Below the pieces are notes generated by a model, which saw only the letters and a list, made by a program, of their open reading frames with translations, did no database searches and was not told the origin of the DNA. This document shows, one piece after another, positions 1-11,300 of a DNA stretch of 64,000 nt. The DNA is taken from NCBI GenBank assembly GCA_950097015.1, contig CATNEN010000007.1, positions 13,169,001 through 13,233,000 on the forward strand. The letters are read 5' to 3'. Origin of the DNA: Macrostomum hystrix (lineage: Eukaryota; Platyhelminthes; Macrostomidae). How positions within the stretch are numbered: the stretch's first letter is position 1; the number at the start of each line of letters is the position of its first letter. The position numbers were made by a program, and so were the translations under genes.

Positions 1-387
1 AGCTTCTCCCTTGAGAAAGCCGACTAAGAAGAGCGCTGAGAGTATGCTCGGCCAGAGATCAAAGCTCCGGATGCGAGCTGCAATAAGCTCAGCCTTTCAG
101 CATTGCTTTCCAGCGCGACTTGAGCAAGCCCCCTGAGCCTTTGAGTTTCTCCTCAGTGCAAGCAGTTCCAGTCCGTCGGACCTAGGCAGACAGACAGTCC
201 ATTAGGTCATGCCACACTGCTACTCCCTATCTGTGCACATGTATTTTCCTCAAATCTTATTTTATTCCATAGAAACTAAAAGGTAGTCTTACTGTAACGA
301 TCTGATTCCAGAATGCATGCTATTGAACTTTCAGGCTGCATGCAGCTCGCCAGGATATAAACAGTCTGTTTAGATGTTAAAATCTCA
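1..387. other. Intergenic leader, no gene seen
   Basis: I see no coding region, RNA gene or repeat that can be supported here. The segment ends where the 30-bp tandem array begins. Confidence 0.4.
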
Positions 388-740
388 CCTGGCAATGAGT
401 AGAGTGAAGCTAACTCATCCCACAATGAGTAGTGTGAAGCTTACTCACCTGGCAATGAGTAGTGTACAGCTTACTCTCCTGGAAACTAGTAGTGTACAGC
501 TTACTCTCCTGGAAACTAGTAGTGTACAGCTTACTCTCCTGGAAACTAGCAGTGTACAGCTTACTCTCCTGGAAACTAGTAGTGTACAGCTTACTCTCCT
601 GGAAACTAGTAGTGTACAGCTTACTCTCCTGGAAACTAGTAGTGTACAGCTTACTCTCCTGGAAACTATTAGTGTACAGCTTACTCTCCTGGCAATGAGC
701 AGTGTACAGTTTACTAACCTGGCAATGAGCAGCGTATATT
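388..740. repeat. 30-bp minisatellite, about 12 units
   Basis: Units of about 30 bp read AGTGTACAGCTTACTCTCCT followed by GGAAACTAGT. The central units are nearly identical and the first and last units carry a CAATGAG variant. Because 30 is a multiple of 3, the array stays open in several frames on both strands; these ORFs are repeat artefacts and not genes. Confidence 0.9.
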
Positions 741-1392
741 CCTGACTGAGGCCAGACAGCAGAGGGGTGGCAGCGGCAGTGGCAGTCGCTGCGGAGTTGC
801 AGGAGGCTTCAGTCGGCTGCAGCAGGCCAGCTGGCAAGAAGGAGGAAGGGAGTGAGTGAGAAGACTCAAGCAAAGTCCAAAACGGTTACGGTACCATCAA
901 ACTTCGCTTCTAGGCACATGGATGTCTATATCAGGAGGGGAAATAGCAAACTGGAACTGAAAAATTGCTCAGCAAATGCCTAATATCTTAAGTACCACTA
1001 GAAATCGGACCTGGGAATTTTCGATATTTTTTTCCATAGCCCGAAAAAAAACCTCGACTAGCAGCATGGGTGGCCCAGCTGTGACAGTTCGCAGCCACAG
1101 CGAGGATCGCTAGGCTGTGGTGGACATCTGGATTCGATGCAGTGAGATCTTGTGGCATGCAAGAAATGAACTGAATAATATTGAACTGATTGTGCAATAC
1201 AGCTACGAGCGAAAGATGCTAGGACTGAGTACATTGAGTGGAACAATTTTCAGCTATGAAAAACGGTTGCTGGATGATTTCCTAGAAACGAGTGAGTGGC
1301 GGACTGAAGCAATGCGCTCTGGTGACAGAAGCCCTTAGATTGGTATCGTTGAGAGGAACCTCGGTAATATCTTCTGGTAAAGCATTTTAATA
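741..1392. other. Unassigned sequence between two minisatellites
   Basis: Short ORFs exist (for example 1117-1338 on the plus strand), but none shows a domain, signal peptide or splice-site pair I can support. Nothing further is seen. Confidence 0.4.
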
Positions 1393-1734
1393 CTGGCTGG
1401 ACGAAGGAAACCGTTGAATGATTCTGGCTGGGTGATGGAAACCGTTGAATGATTCTGGCTGGGTGATGGAAACCGTTGAATGATTCTGGCTGGGGGATGG
1501 AAACCGTTGAATGATTCTGGCTGGGGGATGGAAACCGTTGAATGATTCTGGCTGGGGAGGGAAACCGTTGAATGATTCTGGCTGGGTGATGGAAACCGTT
1601 GAATGATTCTGGCTGGGTGATGGAAACCGTTGAATGATTCTGGCTGGGGAGGGAAACCGTTGAATGATTCTGGCTGGGGAGGGAAACCGTTGAATGATTC
1701 TGGCTGGGGAGGGAAACCGTTGAATGATTCTGGC
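1393..1734. repeat. 31-bp minisatellite, left part of a split array
   Basis: About 11 units of TGGAAACCGTTGAATGATTC plus TGGCTGGGTGA (31 bp, with a 30-bp variant GGCTGGGGAGGG). The array stops mid-unit at the LTR of the Ty3 element and resumes at 4760 with the same unit, so it was one array before the insertion. Confidence 0.92.
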
Positions 1735-1943
1735 TGTTATGTAAGAAGTCAAGGCGAGTGTGTGCGAGCTACGAAACGCTTAAAGCCAGCGATGGGCAGA
1801 GAGCCGATAAATATATTATTGTTTAGTCAAGTGCAGTGAGCAATGTACATTGTACGCGTCAATGGGGGACTGGGGGGCAGGTGCACTGAGAGAGAAAGAG
1901 AAAGACTGCACATCGGCTAGCCAGCAACGATCATTACACAACA
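1735..1943 (-). repeat. LTR (3' LTR of copy 1)
   Basis: It starts TGTTATGTAAG and ends TTACACAACA on the plus strand. It differs from the LTR at 4551 at only about two visible positions (TAAG/TTAG and GATAAATA/GATATATA), which implies a recent insertion. A TATA-like AT run lies in the middle. Confidence 0.93.
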
Positions 1944-2253
1944 CCTCCTTACATTGAAAAGTACGAATATAATAGCACGAAAATAGTAGAACGAATATAG
2001 TAGCACGAATGGAGTCGCATGAAAACAGTTGAATGGGGAAAAATAAAAACATAGAAATATTTTACGATCATATGGAACAATACAATATTAATGTTGAAAA
2101 TTATCATTTTAGACCGCTTTTTAAATCGCACGCTTGAGCAGCAAAGACAACACATCAACTTCTGCCATACCTCCTTTCACCAAAATTATAGGAACTTAAA
2201 AAGAGCTTCCAGTTCATTTAAATTCAGTCAACAGTCAGTTTTCACTCAAAAGT

Positions 2254-4531
2254 TCACCACGAGGCCTGGTACCTCTGCGGCTGATGGACAAGCCGACCTC
2301 GCTTGGTCCGGAACCCAGAGTCGTCCGAGCTTGAGCACGGTTGCACAGATGCCGGCTGCTCAGCTGGCTGCACTCGCTCTGCAGGCTGCTCTGTCGCGGG
2401 TTGCACGGCCGGTTCCACGGCCGGTTGCACGGGTGCCTGCTGGTCGTCCGCCTCCGACAGATTGACATCCTCATCAGCCACTGCCACTGGGTAGCTTTCA
2501 TGGAATGGCACGCCGATCTCACGTGGCCTGATAAACCGCCGGTTGCGCCTGAGCAGCTGGCCCGACTCCGTGCGAAGCCAGTACGACCGCGGGCTGCCGT
2601 CCACCTCGCTGTCGACCTCGGCAGCCACCCAGTTCCGACGATCGCACTGAAGCCAGACTGGCTCGCCGACCTCCAAGCGTCGAAGTGCGCGCGCACCGCG
2701 GTTGTAGAGCTGAGCTGCCCGGGTCCGCTCCTTCTGGAATGCTTCGATGCTGGCATGCACGTAGGTCTCCCGAGGCCGCAGATCTTGCACCGTTGTCGGC
2801 AGGTCGCACCGCAGTTTCCGGCCAAACGCCATTTCCGCCGGGCTGGGGAAGCCGCTGCCGACCGGCGTGTTGCGATAGTGCAAAAGGGCCAGTGCCAGGC
2901 TCTGTCCAGTCTCCTGGCACTTCTTCATCATATTCTTGGCAGTCTGCACATATCGCTCTGCTTTGCCGTTGGACTGCGGGTAGGCCGGACTCGATGTCCG
3001 GTGCTCCACTTGAAATCTGGTCATGAACTGACGGAACTCTCCTGCGGTGAACTGCGGCCCGTTGTCACTGATGAGCTTCTCTGGCACTCCAAAGTTCTGG
3101 AAATGGTCTTGGAGCACCCGAACTACTGCCAGGCTTGTTGTCGACCGCAGGCGGGTGATGCTCATCCAGTGGCTGTAGGCGTCTACTTACACCAGGTGCG
3201 CAGCGCCACGGAACTCGAACAAGTCGGTCGAGCAGACTTGGAACGGAAACTTGGGCATTTCAACGATCATCAAAGTCTCCTTTGACTGGGCCTTCATGTT
3301 ACGCTGGCAGGCCTCGCACTGGCTGACAGTTCGCTCGATGCAGGTGCGCATTCCTGGCCAGTAAAAATAATCTTTGGCTTTCAGGTCCATCTTGACGATT
3401 CCAGGGTGTCCAGCGTGCAAAATTCTTAGGATCGAGCTTCTGGCGCTGCCAGCTGGCACGTAGATGCGGTCCTTCAGGCACAGGAGTCCTGAGACGAAAG
3501 TCAGATCATGGCGAAGATCCCAAAATACTTTCAAATCGTCAGGTAGTCGGTTTCGATGCTCGGGCCATCCGGCTTGAATGACCTCCTGCAGACGCTGGCT
3601 CGTCTGGTCTGCAGCCGTGGCCTTCTTGATCATTGTCAGAATCTCGCGGTCTCCACTGAAGCATCGCTCCACAGCTAGCACTTGTCCGTCCAAAGCTTCC
3701 TCCAGCAGAAGCGTCAGGCTGTCCGTCTTTCCGTGAGCTCGGCTTAGCGTGTCTGCGACGTACAGCTCCTTTCCTGGTGTGTACTTCACACGAATGTCGT
3801 AGGGCTGCAGCTGCAGCAGCAAGCGCTGGATGCGCGGCGTGGTGTCACAGAGCTGCTTCTTTAAGATGGACTCCAGTGGCTTATGGTCACTCTGGAGATT
3901 GACAGTGCGGCCCGAGAGGTAGCGGTGAAATTTCTTGCAGCCGCTGCTGAGCTTTAGTCATGGCTGATGAAGCGAACTCAACCGGACGGTCCTCTTGGAG
4001 TAGCACAGCACCGATGCCGCTCTTGCTGGCATCCACAGACACGGTGACTGGCTTGCTGACGTCAAATGTGGCCAAAACCCTGTTAGAACACAGCTCCGTG
4101 ATGATCGAGTCGTACGCCTCGTCGTGCTGATGCGTCCAGCTCCAAATGACGTCTTTCTTGAGCAGGTGTCTAAGCGGCTCTGCAGTAGCGGAAAGATGAG
4201 GACAAAACTTGGCCAGGTACGTCACACAGCCGAGAAATCGCCTTAGCTGCTCCTTCTTCGAAGTGAGACCTACAACATCATTCGGCCGGATCATTTCTTT
4301 GATGGCTTTGACCTTCATTGGATCTGCTCGCAACCCTTCCGAGCTGAGCACATCGCCTAGGTAGTTGAGCTCTTGGACACCGACTCGCATCTTCTGTGGG
4401 TTCAGTGTCACCTTGGCACGCTTGCACTGCTCCAGGAGCTCTCGCACAGCTTGGTCGTGCTCCTCGTCTGTTCTTCCCCACACGATGATGTCGTCAAAGA
4501 AGTTCTTAGAGTTTCTCACGTTGTTTGCCAT
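2254..4531 (-). pseudogene. Ty3-type pol remnant (late RT, RNase H, integrase)
   Basis: Minus-strand fragments at 4531-3887, 3822-3187 and 3165-2254 carry the RT catalytic FFDD box, an RNase H-like VDASKSGIG segment, the integrase H2C2 zinc region (HAGHPG ... CEAC) and the integrase core with SDNGPQF. Three lesions are visible against the second copy. There is a 5' deletion that joins the primer-site region to RT just upstream of FFDD. A 41-base deletion near 3943 shifts the frame. A TAC-to-TAA change near 3187 stops the frame after HLV in the integrase. The product is non-functional by itself. The C-terminal tail is rich in Q, P, A and V. Confidence 0.92.
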
Positions 4532-4550
4532 AACAGGGCTTGCGACGCCA

Positions 4551-4759
4551 TGTTATGTTAGAAGTCAAGGCGAGTGTGTGCGAGCTACGAAACGCTTAAA
4601 GCCAGCGATGGGCAGAGAGCCGATATATATATTATTGTTTAGTCAAGTGCAGTGAGCAATGTACATTGTACGCGTCAATGGGGGACTGGGGGGCAGGTGC
4701 ACTGAGAGAGAAAGAGAAAGACTGCACATCGGCTAGCCAGCAACGATCATTACACAACA
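4551..4759 (-). repeat. LTR (5' LTR of copy 1)
   Basis: 209 bp, near-identical to 1735-1943, with the same TGTT...AACA termini. It is followed on the plus strand by the duplicated target bases CTGGC. Confidence 0.93.
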
Positions 4760-5050
4760 CTGGCTGGGTGATGGAAACCGTTGAATGATTCTGGCTGGGT
4801 GATGGAAACCGTTGAATAATTATGGCTGGGTGATGGAAACCGTTAAATGATACTAGCTGGGTGATGGAAACCGTTAAATGATACTAGCTGGGTGATGGAA
4901 ACCGTTGAATGATTCTGGCTGGGTGATAGAAACCTTTGAATGATTCTGGCTGGGTGATGGAAACCGTTGAATAATTCTGGCTGGGTGATGGAAACCGTTG
5001 AATAATTCTGGCTGGGTGATGGAAACCGTTGAATGATTCTGGCTGGGTAA
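4760..5050. repeat. 31-bp minisatellite, right part of the split array
   Basis: About nine units of the same 31-bp repeat that ends at 1734. Several units here carry TAATTA or TACTAG variants, so the right half is more diverged than the left. Confidence 0.9.
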
Positions 5051-5717
5051 GGGGAAGACACGATTATCATAGTGCGTAAGAGAAGTGTTGAAGTTTCTTT
5101 TTAGACAGTCGAAGAGAGAGTTTGAGAACAATGAAGCGAGGCATAAGGGTGTGGCCTGGAAAATCACCTTTGCACTCACCGTTGTAATCCCTTACCACCT
5201 GCGAGCAACCAGCCTCTTCGAGCCAATGGCAGATTGCGGCCGCCTCTGCAGCAGTTGATAATGGAGGGTCGGAATTAAATGTTGTTTAATTCAAGATATC
5301 CGTACAATCTGTCTACTGTAAGTAGCCATGAAGAACTTTAAATTGGAGTACATGAAAAATGAATGTTGCTTTTGGATATTAAATGCAATCCAAAAGCAAC
5401 GAAACATCAGAAATGCTTATTCATGAAACGAGCGAGTAAGTACATCGCCGTATTTCGGCGTGGCCTGAAACCAAAATGCTAGCTATCAAAAAACGGCGCC
5501 TGAGACGTTGCCCAACGAAGAAGGGACATTAAACATGGGAAGTGGTAAAAAGTTTCCTATAATGAGAAGCGGAGGAGGGTTGAATAAAAAACTGCATTAC
5601 AAAATACCTAAAAACGTTTTAAAAGGCGCGCATTACACACTGGACACTCTGCATTAAGCCGACAGAACGTTGCCCAGAACTTTAAAGCACATAGAGTGGG
5701 CTTCGTAGTTCTCTTAC
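5051..5717. other. No gene recognised
   Basis: Mostly AT-rich non-coding sequence. No domain-bearing ORF, RNA gene or transposon terminus was found. Confidence 0.35.
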
Positions 5718-6165
5718 CAATCAGGTACTTGCAAACTGCGGCCTCCGGCACCTCTGCAAATCTGCTTCGTTTCCACGATTTCCGCTCAATCGAGCCACTG
5801 GAGAGCGAGTCATCTGACTCCTCCGACTGGTCAGGGGCTTCAAAAATGCAGTGGAAGCCCGCCTCAAGCAGCACCTGGCTGAAGCGTGGGTTCCTGGCCG
5901 GAGAGGTGCCGCTGGGCAGGACCAGGCTTCGCCGCTTGGGCTGCACTTCTGCTGTGGGAGGATTGCTGCTGGCCGGAGGCGGGCCGCTGGGCAGGACCAG
6001 GCTTCGCCGCTTGGGCTGCATTTCTGCTGTGGGAGGATTGCTGCTGGCCGGAGAGGTGCCGCTAGGCAGGAGCAGGCTTCGCCATTTGGGCTGCATTTCT
6101 GCTGTGGGAGGATTGCTGCTGGCCGGAGAGGTGCCGCTAGGCAGGACCAGGCTTCGCCACTTGGA
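5718..6165 (-). CDS. Candidate internal exon with a 25-residue coding repeat
   Basis: An open minus-strand frame runs from a possible acceptor (AAAATAG, exon start 6165) to a strong donor (ATTG/GTAAGAG, exon end 5718). It encodes three and a half repeats of about 25 residues (PKRRSLVLPSG ... SSNPPTAEMQ), followed by a unique acidic/serine segment (SEESDDSLSSGSIERK) and a basic segment. I do not recognise the family and no partner exon was identified. The frame could also be a coincidental ORF over the 75-bp tandem repeat; the donor and the unique non-repeat tail are the arguments for coding. Confidence 0.3.
5898..6165. repeat. 75-bp tandem repeat, about 3.5 units
   Basis: Units contain GGCAGGACCAGGCTTCGCC and CTGTGGGAGGATTGCTGCTG at 75-bp spacing. 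The period is 25 codons and the differences between units are mostly single-base, in keeping with either coding constraint or recent duplication. Confidence 0.85.
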
Positions 6166-6729
6166 CTATTTTATTTTGTAGTAGGCTTGGAGCAGAAGCA
6201 GAAAATGCAAGAGCAGAAGCAGAAGCAGAAAACGCGAAAAGAAAGAACACAGCCACAGGCTGGCCAATGAAAGCGTCGCGAGTGTGTTGGAGACTGCACT
6301 AAGGCGGGGGCTTTTAGTTTGAATAGTTTAGGTATGAAGAAGTGTGGGTGTATTAACCTCACCCAGCAGTATTTGTTTTACTCGGCAGCGGTTGCTCGCG
6401 CTCAACTGTGCTGAGTGACAGGCTGAGGCGTCTAGGAGAGGGGTGGGGTGGAGCTCCAAGCGAGACAATGCAAGTGGGGCTTGAGAATATTGGGACAGAA
6501 GAGTTGAAGGCAGGGACTGGCAGCATCCGGCCACTCATGGCGCTTGGACTGGCGCTTGAGTGATTAATTGGCTGTGCAGCTGCAGTCTAGGGGGCTGTGC
6601 GGCCTGCGACTCTAAGCTGACTTGGAAAGTCAGCTTGAAAACGACAGATCCGCACCTGATGAGCTAGGCTTGTTGTGCATGACATGCTATCGCTTACTTC
6701 AATAATGCCTGCTGCATGCAGGAACCACT
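6166..6729. other. No gene recognised
   Basis: Non-coding as far as I can tell. It includes a short purine/AGAAGC-rich stretch near 6190-6240. Confidence 0.35.
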
Positions 6730-6992
6730 GGGGTGTTCCAAAAGTCCTTTCCCCTTTGAACATAGCTCCTGCTCTACTGCTCCGATTTTAGTGCGTTTTT
6801 CGTAACTTGGCAACTAAACTATGAGCTCAGAATTTTTGTCAAAAATTTATTATTTCCATAATACATTAGAAAAATGCTCCAATTAAAAAACTTTTGAGCT
6901 AGATTTCATCTTTTTGTAGTCGAAAAGCGCACTCAAATTGGAGCAGCATAGCAAGAGCATGTTCAAAAGGGAAAGGACTTTTGGAAGACCCC
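6730..6992. mobile_element. Foldback MITE-like element with about 75-bp inverted arms
   Basis: The left arm begins GGGGTGTTCCAAAAGTCCTT and the right arm is its near-exact reverse complement (AAGGACTTTTGGAAGACCCC). The similarity continues inward through GAACAT, GCTCC and GTGCG/TTTTTCG for about 75 bp per arm around a loop of roughly 110 bp. There is no ORF. I could not define a clear target duplication, so the exact ends and superfamily are unknown. Confidence 0.7.
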
Positions 6993-8035
6993 TCGTACAT
7001 ATTGTACCAAACCGCTGCGATATCTATATGACAAAAGTAGTGAAAACAAATACTTTTTACATTTGTTCACCACCGCAGCCAAGTTTGGGTGAACCAAGAC
7101 TGGAAAATGTCCACGACCTCGTGAAGGAATAATTTAGGTCCTTATTTGACTAGGGAATGTATGTAAGTAATGCAAGGGCGTGATGTCTCAAGCCACACAA
7201 TACAATTGGTTTGTAAAAATGCCACTTCTTTTTATGTAATCAGCACGATAAAAATTTAATTTACGCCACGAGTCCTGTCCAATTTAAGACAGGATTTGAG
7301 AGCAATGATGGACATAAAAATGATTTAAATGTTTTCTCCTTTCTATTAAAATACTCATACGAGTACAAGCGTGTAAGTATTAATGCATTGTCTAAGTAAT
7401 TTTAACGTCATTGTTTTTATTTTATTATTCTCACAAACGCAGAAATTTCAAACGAAAATGTGCAGTTTCATGAAATTATAGGATTTCTCATCGGAATTAG
7501 GTGCGTTCTCGATACTAAAAAGCTTATGTATTTTAACAGTTGCTGCCGATCATTCTGCCTAATAAATTTAGTTTAAAGAAGTCCAAAGAACATGTCTGCA
7601 AAGTAAATATTTGTTACGAGCATTATTGGGAGCAAGTGCAGGCTCATATATTTCGTGACGTTCGCATCGCGCAAGAAGCTTGGGAATTACTAATCGCATT
7701 AGAAATGGAATTGATTTACTACAATTAAATCACAAAAATTACTCATTTACTGACTATTGGGGACAATCGTATGCGTGCTAAACAAGCGGACCATCCAAAT
7801 GACCAGTGTACAAAAATGAGCATCTTGGCCCAGTGCGAATATAATTCGCGAGAAGATGCTGACGTGTGGGGTTAAGCAAAGGGTCATTGGATAGTATATT
7901 ATAACGCAATATGCTTTGCGTATATTAATCTACGAAATCTGAGCTAAGACCCATCGAGATGCTCTGCAAGCTGGTGATATACTTAAATAAAGTTGTATTT
8001 CTCGGTTGATGGGACGTTGCTTGTCAGACTGCGGC
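6993..8035. other. Probable 3' flank of the protocadherin gene
   Basis: AT-rich, no supported gene. A minus-strand AATAAAATAAA lies near 7417-7433, about 600 bases past the stop codon, and could be a polyadenylation signal; this is only a suggestion. Confidence 0.3.
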
Positions 8036-8334
8036 TTATTTGGCCCCGTAGGCGGAGGGTGGCCTAGCGGCGGACCGGCCATAGCCTGCTGGCGACTGAA
8101 GCGACACCGAGGCGAACTGCGGCTCGCCTGTCAGCGTCAATGGCTTCCAACTGACCCCAGGGCAGTACGTCAGCGGCAGCTGCTCCTGGCATTGCTGATG
8201 CTGCTCTTCCTCTAAGATGCAGTTGCAGAGTGGAGAGCGGGATCGCAGACCAGCCGAGGGAGCCGCAGTTGAGGAAGCCGATGCAAAGGCCAGGCTCGCA
8301 TAGCGTGAGTTGTGATCGATAGAGGAGGCACCGA
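8036..8334 (-). CDS. Protocadherin terminal exon (inferred)
   Basis: A strong acceptor (pyrimidine-rich tract ending CCAACCGCAG) opens a 299-nt exon in the phase left by exon 4. It encodes about 98 residues ending SAYGAK and a stop at 8036. The segment is rich in S, A and P with a Cys/Gln patch (CNCILEEEQHQQCQEQ). No known tail domain is recognised. Phase agreement and acceptor quality are the support. Confidence 0.6.
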
Positions 8335-11300
8335 CTGCGGTTGGAAAAGCGCGGGAAAAAGAATGCAAAAATAGAAATTTACGAGTAGAAGCGTGGGCAA
8401 GAAAATGCGACAGACAGCACTGACATACATGAACTAATAGGGGCCTTTTAAGTGCATCTCTGACTCCATTCTTGTGGCGCCGTTTAAACTATGTTTAACT
8501 ATGTTAACTATGTTCTATGTAATTAAACAATGTTCATGATCGTTAACCATATCTGCGGTACTGTACGTGTATGCTAAACTAATGTACTTATAGTTTGTAG
8601 CGTCCACGTGCGGCACGTTACTCTGGTTTGTTGCTCTATATATACATCATATTGTGGGCGGCACGTTGCCGCCAGGCATGTTCAATAATAATATAAAGGG
8701 CAGAGTGACCATCAGCTAAATTTGAGTTTTTCGGCTGAGCTATCTCCTAAAACAAGAGTTCACTTCGTTACAAACGGCACGACAATTCTTAACTTTCCTT
8801 CTGTACTCTGCTAGCCTATCGCAACCTCCTGTTGTTCCCAGAAAGTATCTTGCAATCATAAAATTTAAACTTTCAGTAGTACTCAAACAAGGATAATTTC
8901 GTGGTCACACAGAATCAATGATAATTTGGTTGTCATGAAAGCTCAAGGATAATTTGGTGGTCATGGAGGATCAAGGATAATTTGGTGGTCTTGAAAGATC
9001 AAGAATAATTTGGTGGTCATGGAGGATCAAGGATAATTTGGTGGTCATGGAGGATCAAGGATTTATTGTGGTCATGGAGGATCAAGGATTTATTGTGGTC
9101 ATGGAGGATCAAGGATTTATTGTGGTCATGGAGGATCAAGGATTTATTGTGGTCATGGAGGATCAAGGATTTATTGTGGTCATGGAGGATCAAGGATTTA
9201 TTGTGGTCATGGAGGATCAAGGATTAATTGTGGTCATGGAGCATCAAGGATTAATTGTGGTCATGGAGCATCAAGGATTAATTGTGGTCATGGAGGATCA
9301 AGGATTAATTGTGGTCATGGAGGATCAAGGATTTATTGTGGTCATGGAGGATCAAGGATTTATTGTGGTCATGGAGGATCAAGGATTTATTGTGGTCATG
9401 GAGGATCAAGGATTAATTGTGGCCATGGAGGATCAAGGATTTATTGTGGTCATGGAGGATCAAGGATTTATTGTGGTCATGGAGGATCAAAGATTTATTG
9501 TGGTCATGGAGGATCAAGGATTTATTGTGGTCATGGAGGATCAAGGATTTATTGTGGTCATGGAGGATCAAGGATTTATTGTGGTCATGGAGGATCAAGG
9601 ATTTATTGTGGTCATGGAGGATCAAGGATTTATTGTGGTCATGGAGGATCAAGGATTTATTGTGGTCATGGAGGATCAAGGATTTATTGTGGTCATGGAG
9701 GATCAAGGATTTATTGTGGTCATGGAGGATCAAGGATTTATTGTGGTCATGGAGGATCAAGGATTTATTGTGGTCATGGAGGATCAAGGATTTATTGTGG
9801 TCATGGAGGATCAAGGATTTATTGTGGTCATGGAGGATCAAGGATTTATTGTGGTCATGGAGGATCAAGGATTTATTGTGGTCATGGAGGATCAAGGATT
9901 TATTGTGGTCATGGAGGATCAAGGATTTATTGTGGTCATGGAGGATCAAGGATTTATTGTGGTCATGGAGGATCAAGGACAATTTGGTGGTCTCACAGAA
10001 TCAATTAATATTTGGTGGTCATGGGAGATCAAGAATTATTTTGCTTGTGGTTGTTGACGGACAATTAAATTACTCACGCCGGTAGTCATTGTGCATCATT
10101 TCCTCCTCGCTGGCTCCGTGGCCAGAGTCAGCGGAGCCAACATCGTAGTCTCTATGCAGAAAAATACAAGAGTTGTGGGACCCGAGGTGCTGTGAGTAGC
10201 TGTCGCCTCCGTTGTGGAGCTGGAATAAGAGAATGGGAGATTGACTTGTGAGGGGTTGTGTGGTGCTACTGGATAGCGCCAAGATTATCATTCTTTGCTC
10301 TCCAATATCATAGACATCAGACCCCATAGTCCCGGGCACCTTTGCACTTAATCTGCAGGCCAGTGAGTGCATTTCTTCGGGATCGAAGATAGCCCAGTTA
10401 GCCCAGCTGCAATTTCATTCCCCAGAGAGCTGCCACCTCCCGTGAGAATCAAGCAGATCTGCACTGCGGGAATCCATAAGCGGCAGCCGTCATCCCTCCC
10501 TCACCGCCTGCGGTCTCGACGTATCACCTGGCCTCCAGTGGCTGCATCCGGAAAGCCGAGACAATGAAGCTGCGAAAGAGTGCCGGGCAGGTAATTCACT
10601 AGAGCTGAATTTTCTGAGACGTGTGGGCCAATTAGCGCGGCAAAAGTCGGTCAGCTTTTTCCCCTCACCACCCTCTCTGCAGGGCATGTGAATGCCAGCC
10701 TCAACTGAGCAATTAGCCCCGCCAGCTGCGAGAGAAACAGGTGAGAAGCAAGGAGCCACAGTGGCATCGTCTTCAATGCCCGAAAATGCCAGGGATGGGC
10801 GCAAGACAAGGGGCTCTCAATTCCCTTTAACTTCTCGTACAACATTTTGAAATTCTTGCCAACTCGGCTGACTCCCTAATTATGCAGGCAGCCTGCGGCA
10901 ATAAAAGTACTTCATAGCACCTGGTCTTCAGTGGACGAAATCAGTCCTGTAGCTCAGCTTGACAAGCTGCAATTAAGTGAGATTGACTGAGCTTCATATT
11001 TAAGTTTTCCTCAGACGACACTCACAACGCCTGCAAAGAGTACTTTTTCTCTTCTTGAAACACGTGCTTCCCTGAGGGCAAACAGGAAGTGAAGCCCTCA
11101 CTTGTCACTCTTCATGCCCTGTATCCTAGATCTCTGCCTATTGTCCCTCAACGGATGTTGCTAGCTCCAAACTTTTAGCACGAACGCACGAGCCACACTG
11201 ATATGGAAGTGAGAGTAAGCCGGGTCGGGTTATCTCGAACGATGAGCCACACTGATAAGTAGCTATGGAAGTGAGAGTAAGCCGGGTCGGGTTATCTCGA

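Larger units (their letters stand above)
1735..4759 (-). mobile_element. Ty3-type LTR retrotransposon, internally deleted, copy 1
   Basis: Two 209-bp LTRs with TGTT...AACA ends flank an internal region carrying remnants of pol on the minus strand. The insertion is bounded by a perfect 5-bp target duplication CTGGC (1730-1734 and 4760-4764), and both flanks are the 31-bp minisatellite. In minus-strand order the 5' LTR is 4551-4759. It is followed directly by TGGCGTCGCAAG, the expected place and TGG start of a tRNA primer-binding site. A purine stretch (GTAAGGAGG on the minus strand) precedes the 3' LTR. Gag, protease and the N-terminal half of RT are absent when compared with the copy at 41216-45333. 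I do not claim a clade below Ty3-like. Confidence 0.93.

Noticed and set aside
2341-3285. 314-codon plus-strand ORF
   Set aside because: Antisense shadow of the GC-rich integrase/tail region of the Ty3 element.
8590-8775. Possible solo LTR with TATA run and TTACA end
   Set aside because: No TG/CA pair with matching target duplication could be found.
9038-10057. 339-codon ORF of nine-residue repeats
   Set aside because: The 27-bp period keeps several frames on both strands open at once; no signal, flanking unique coding sequence or splice support.
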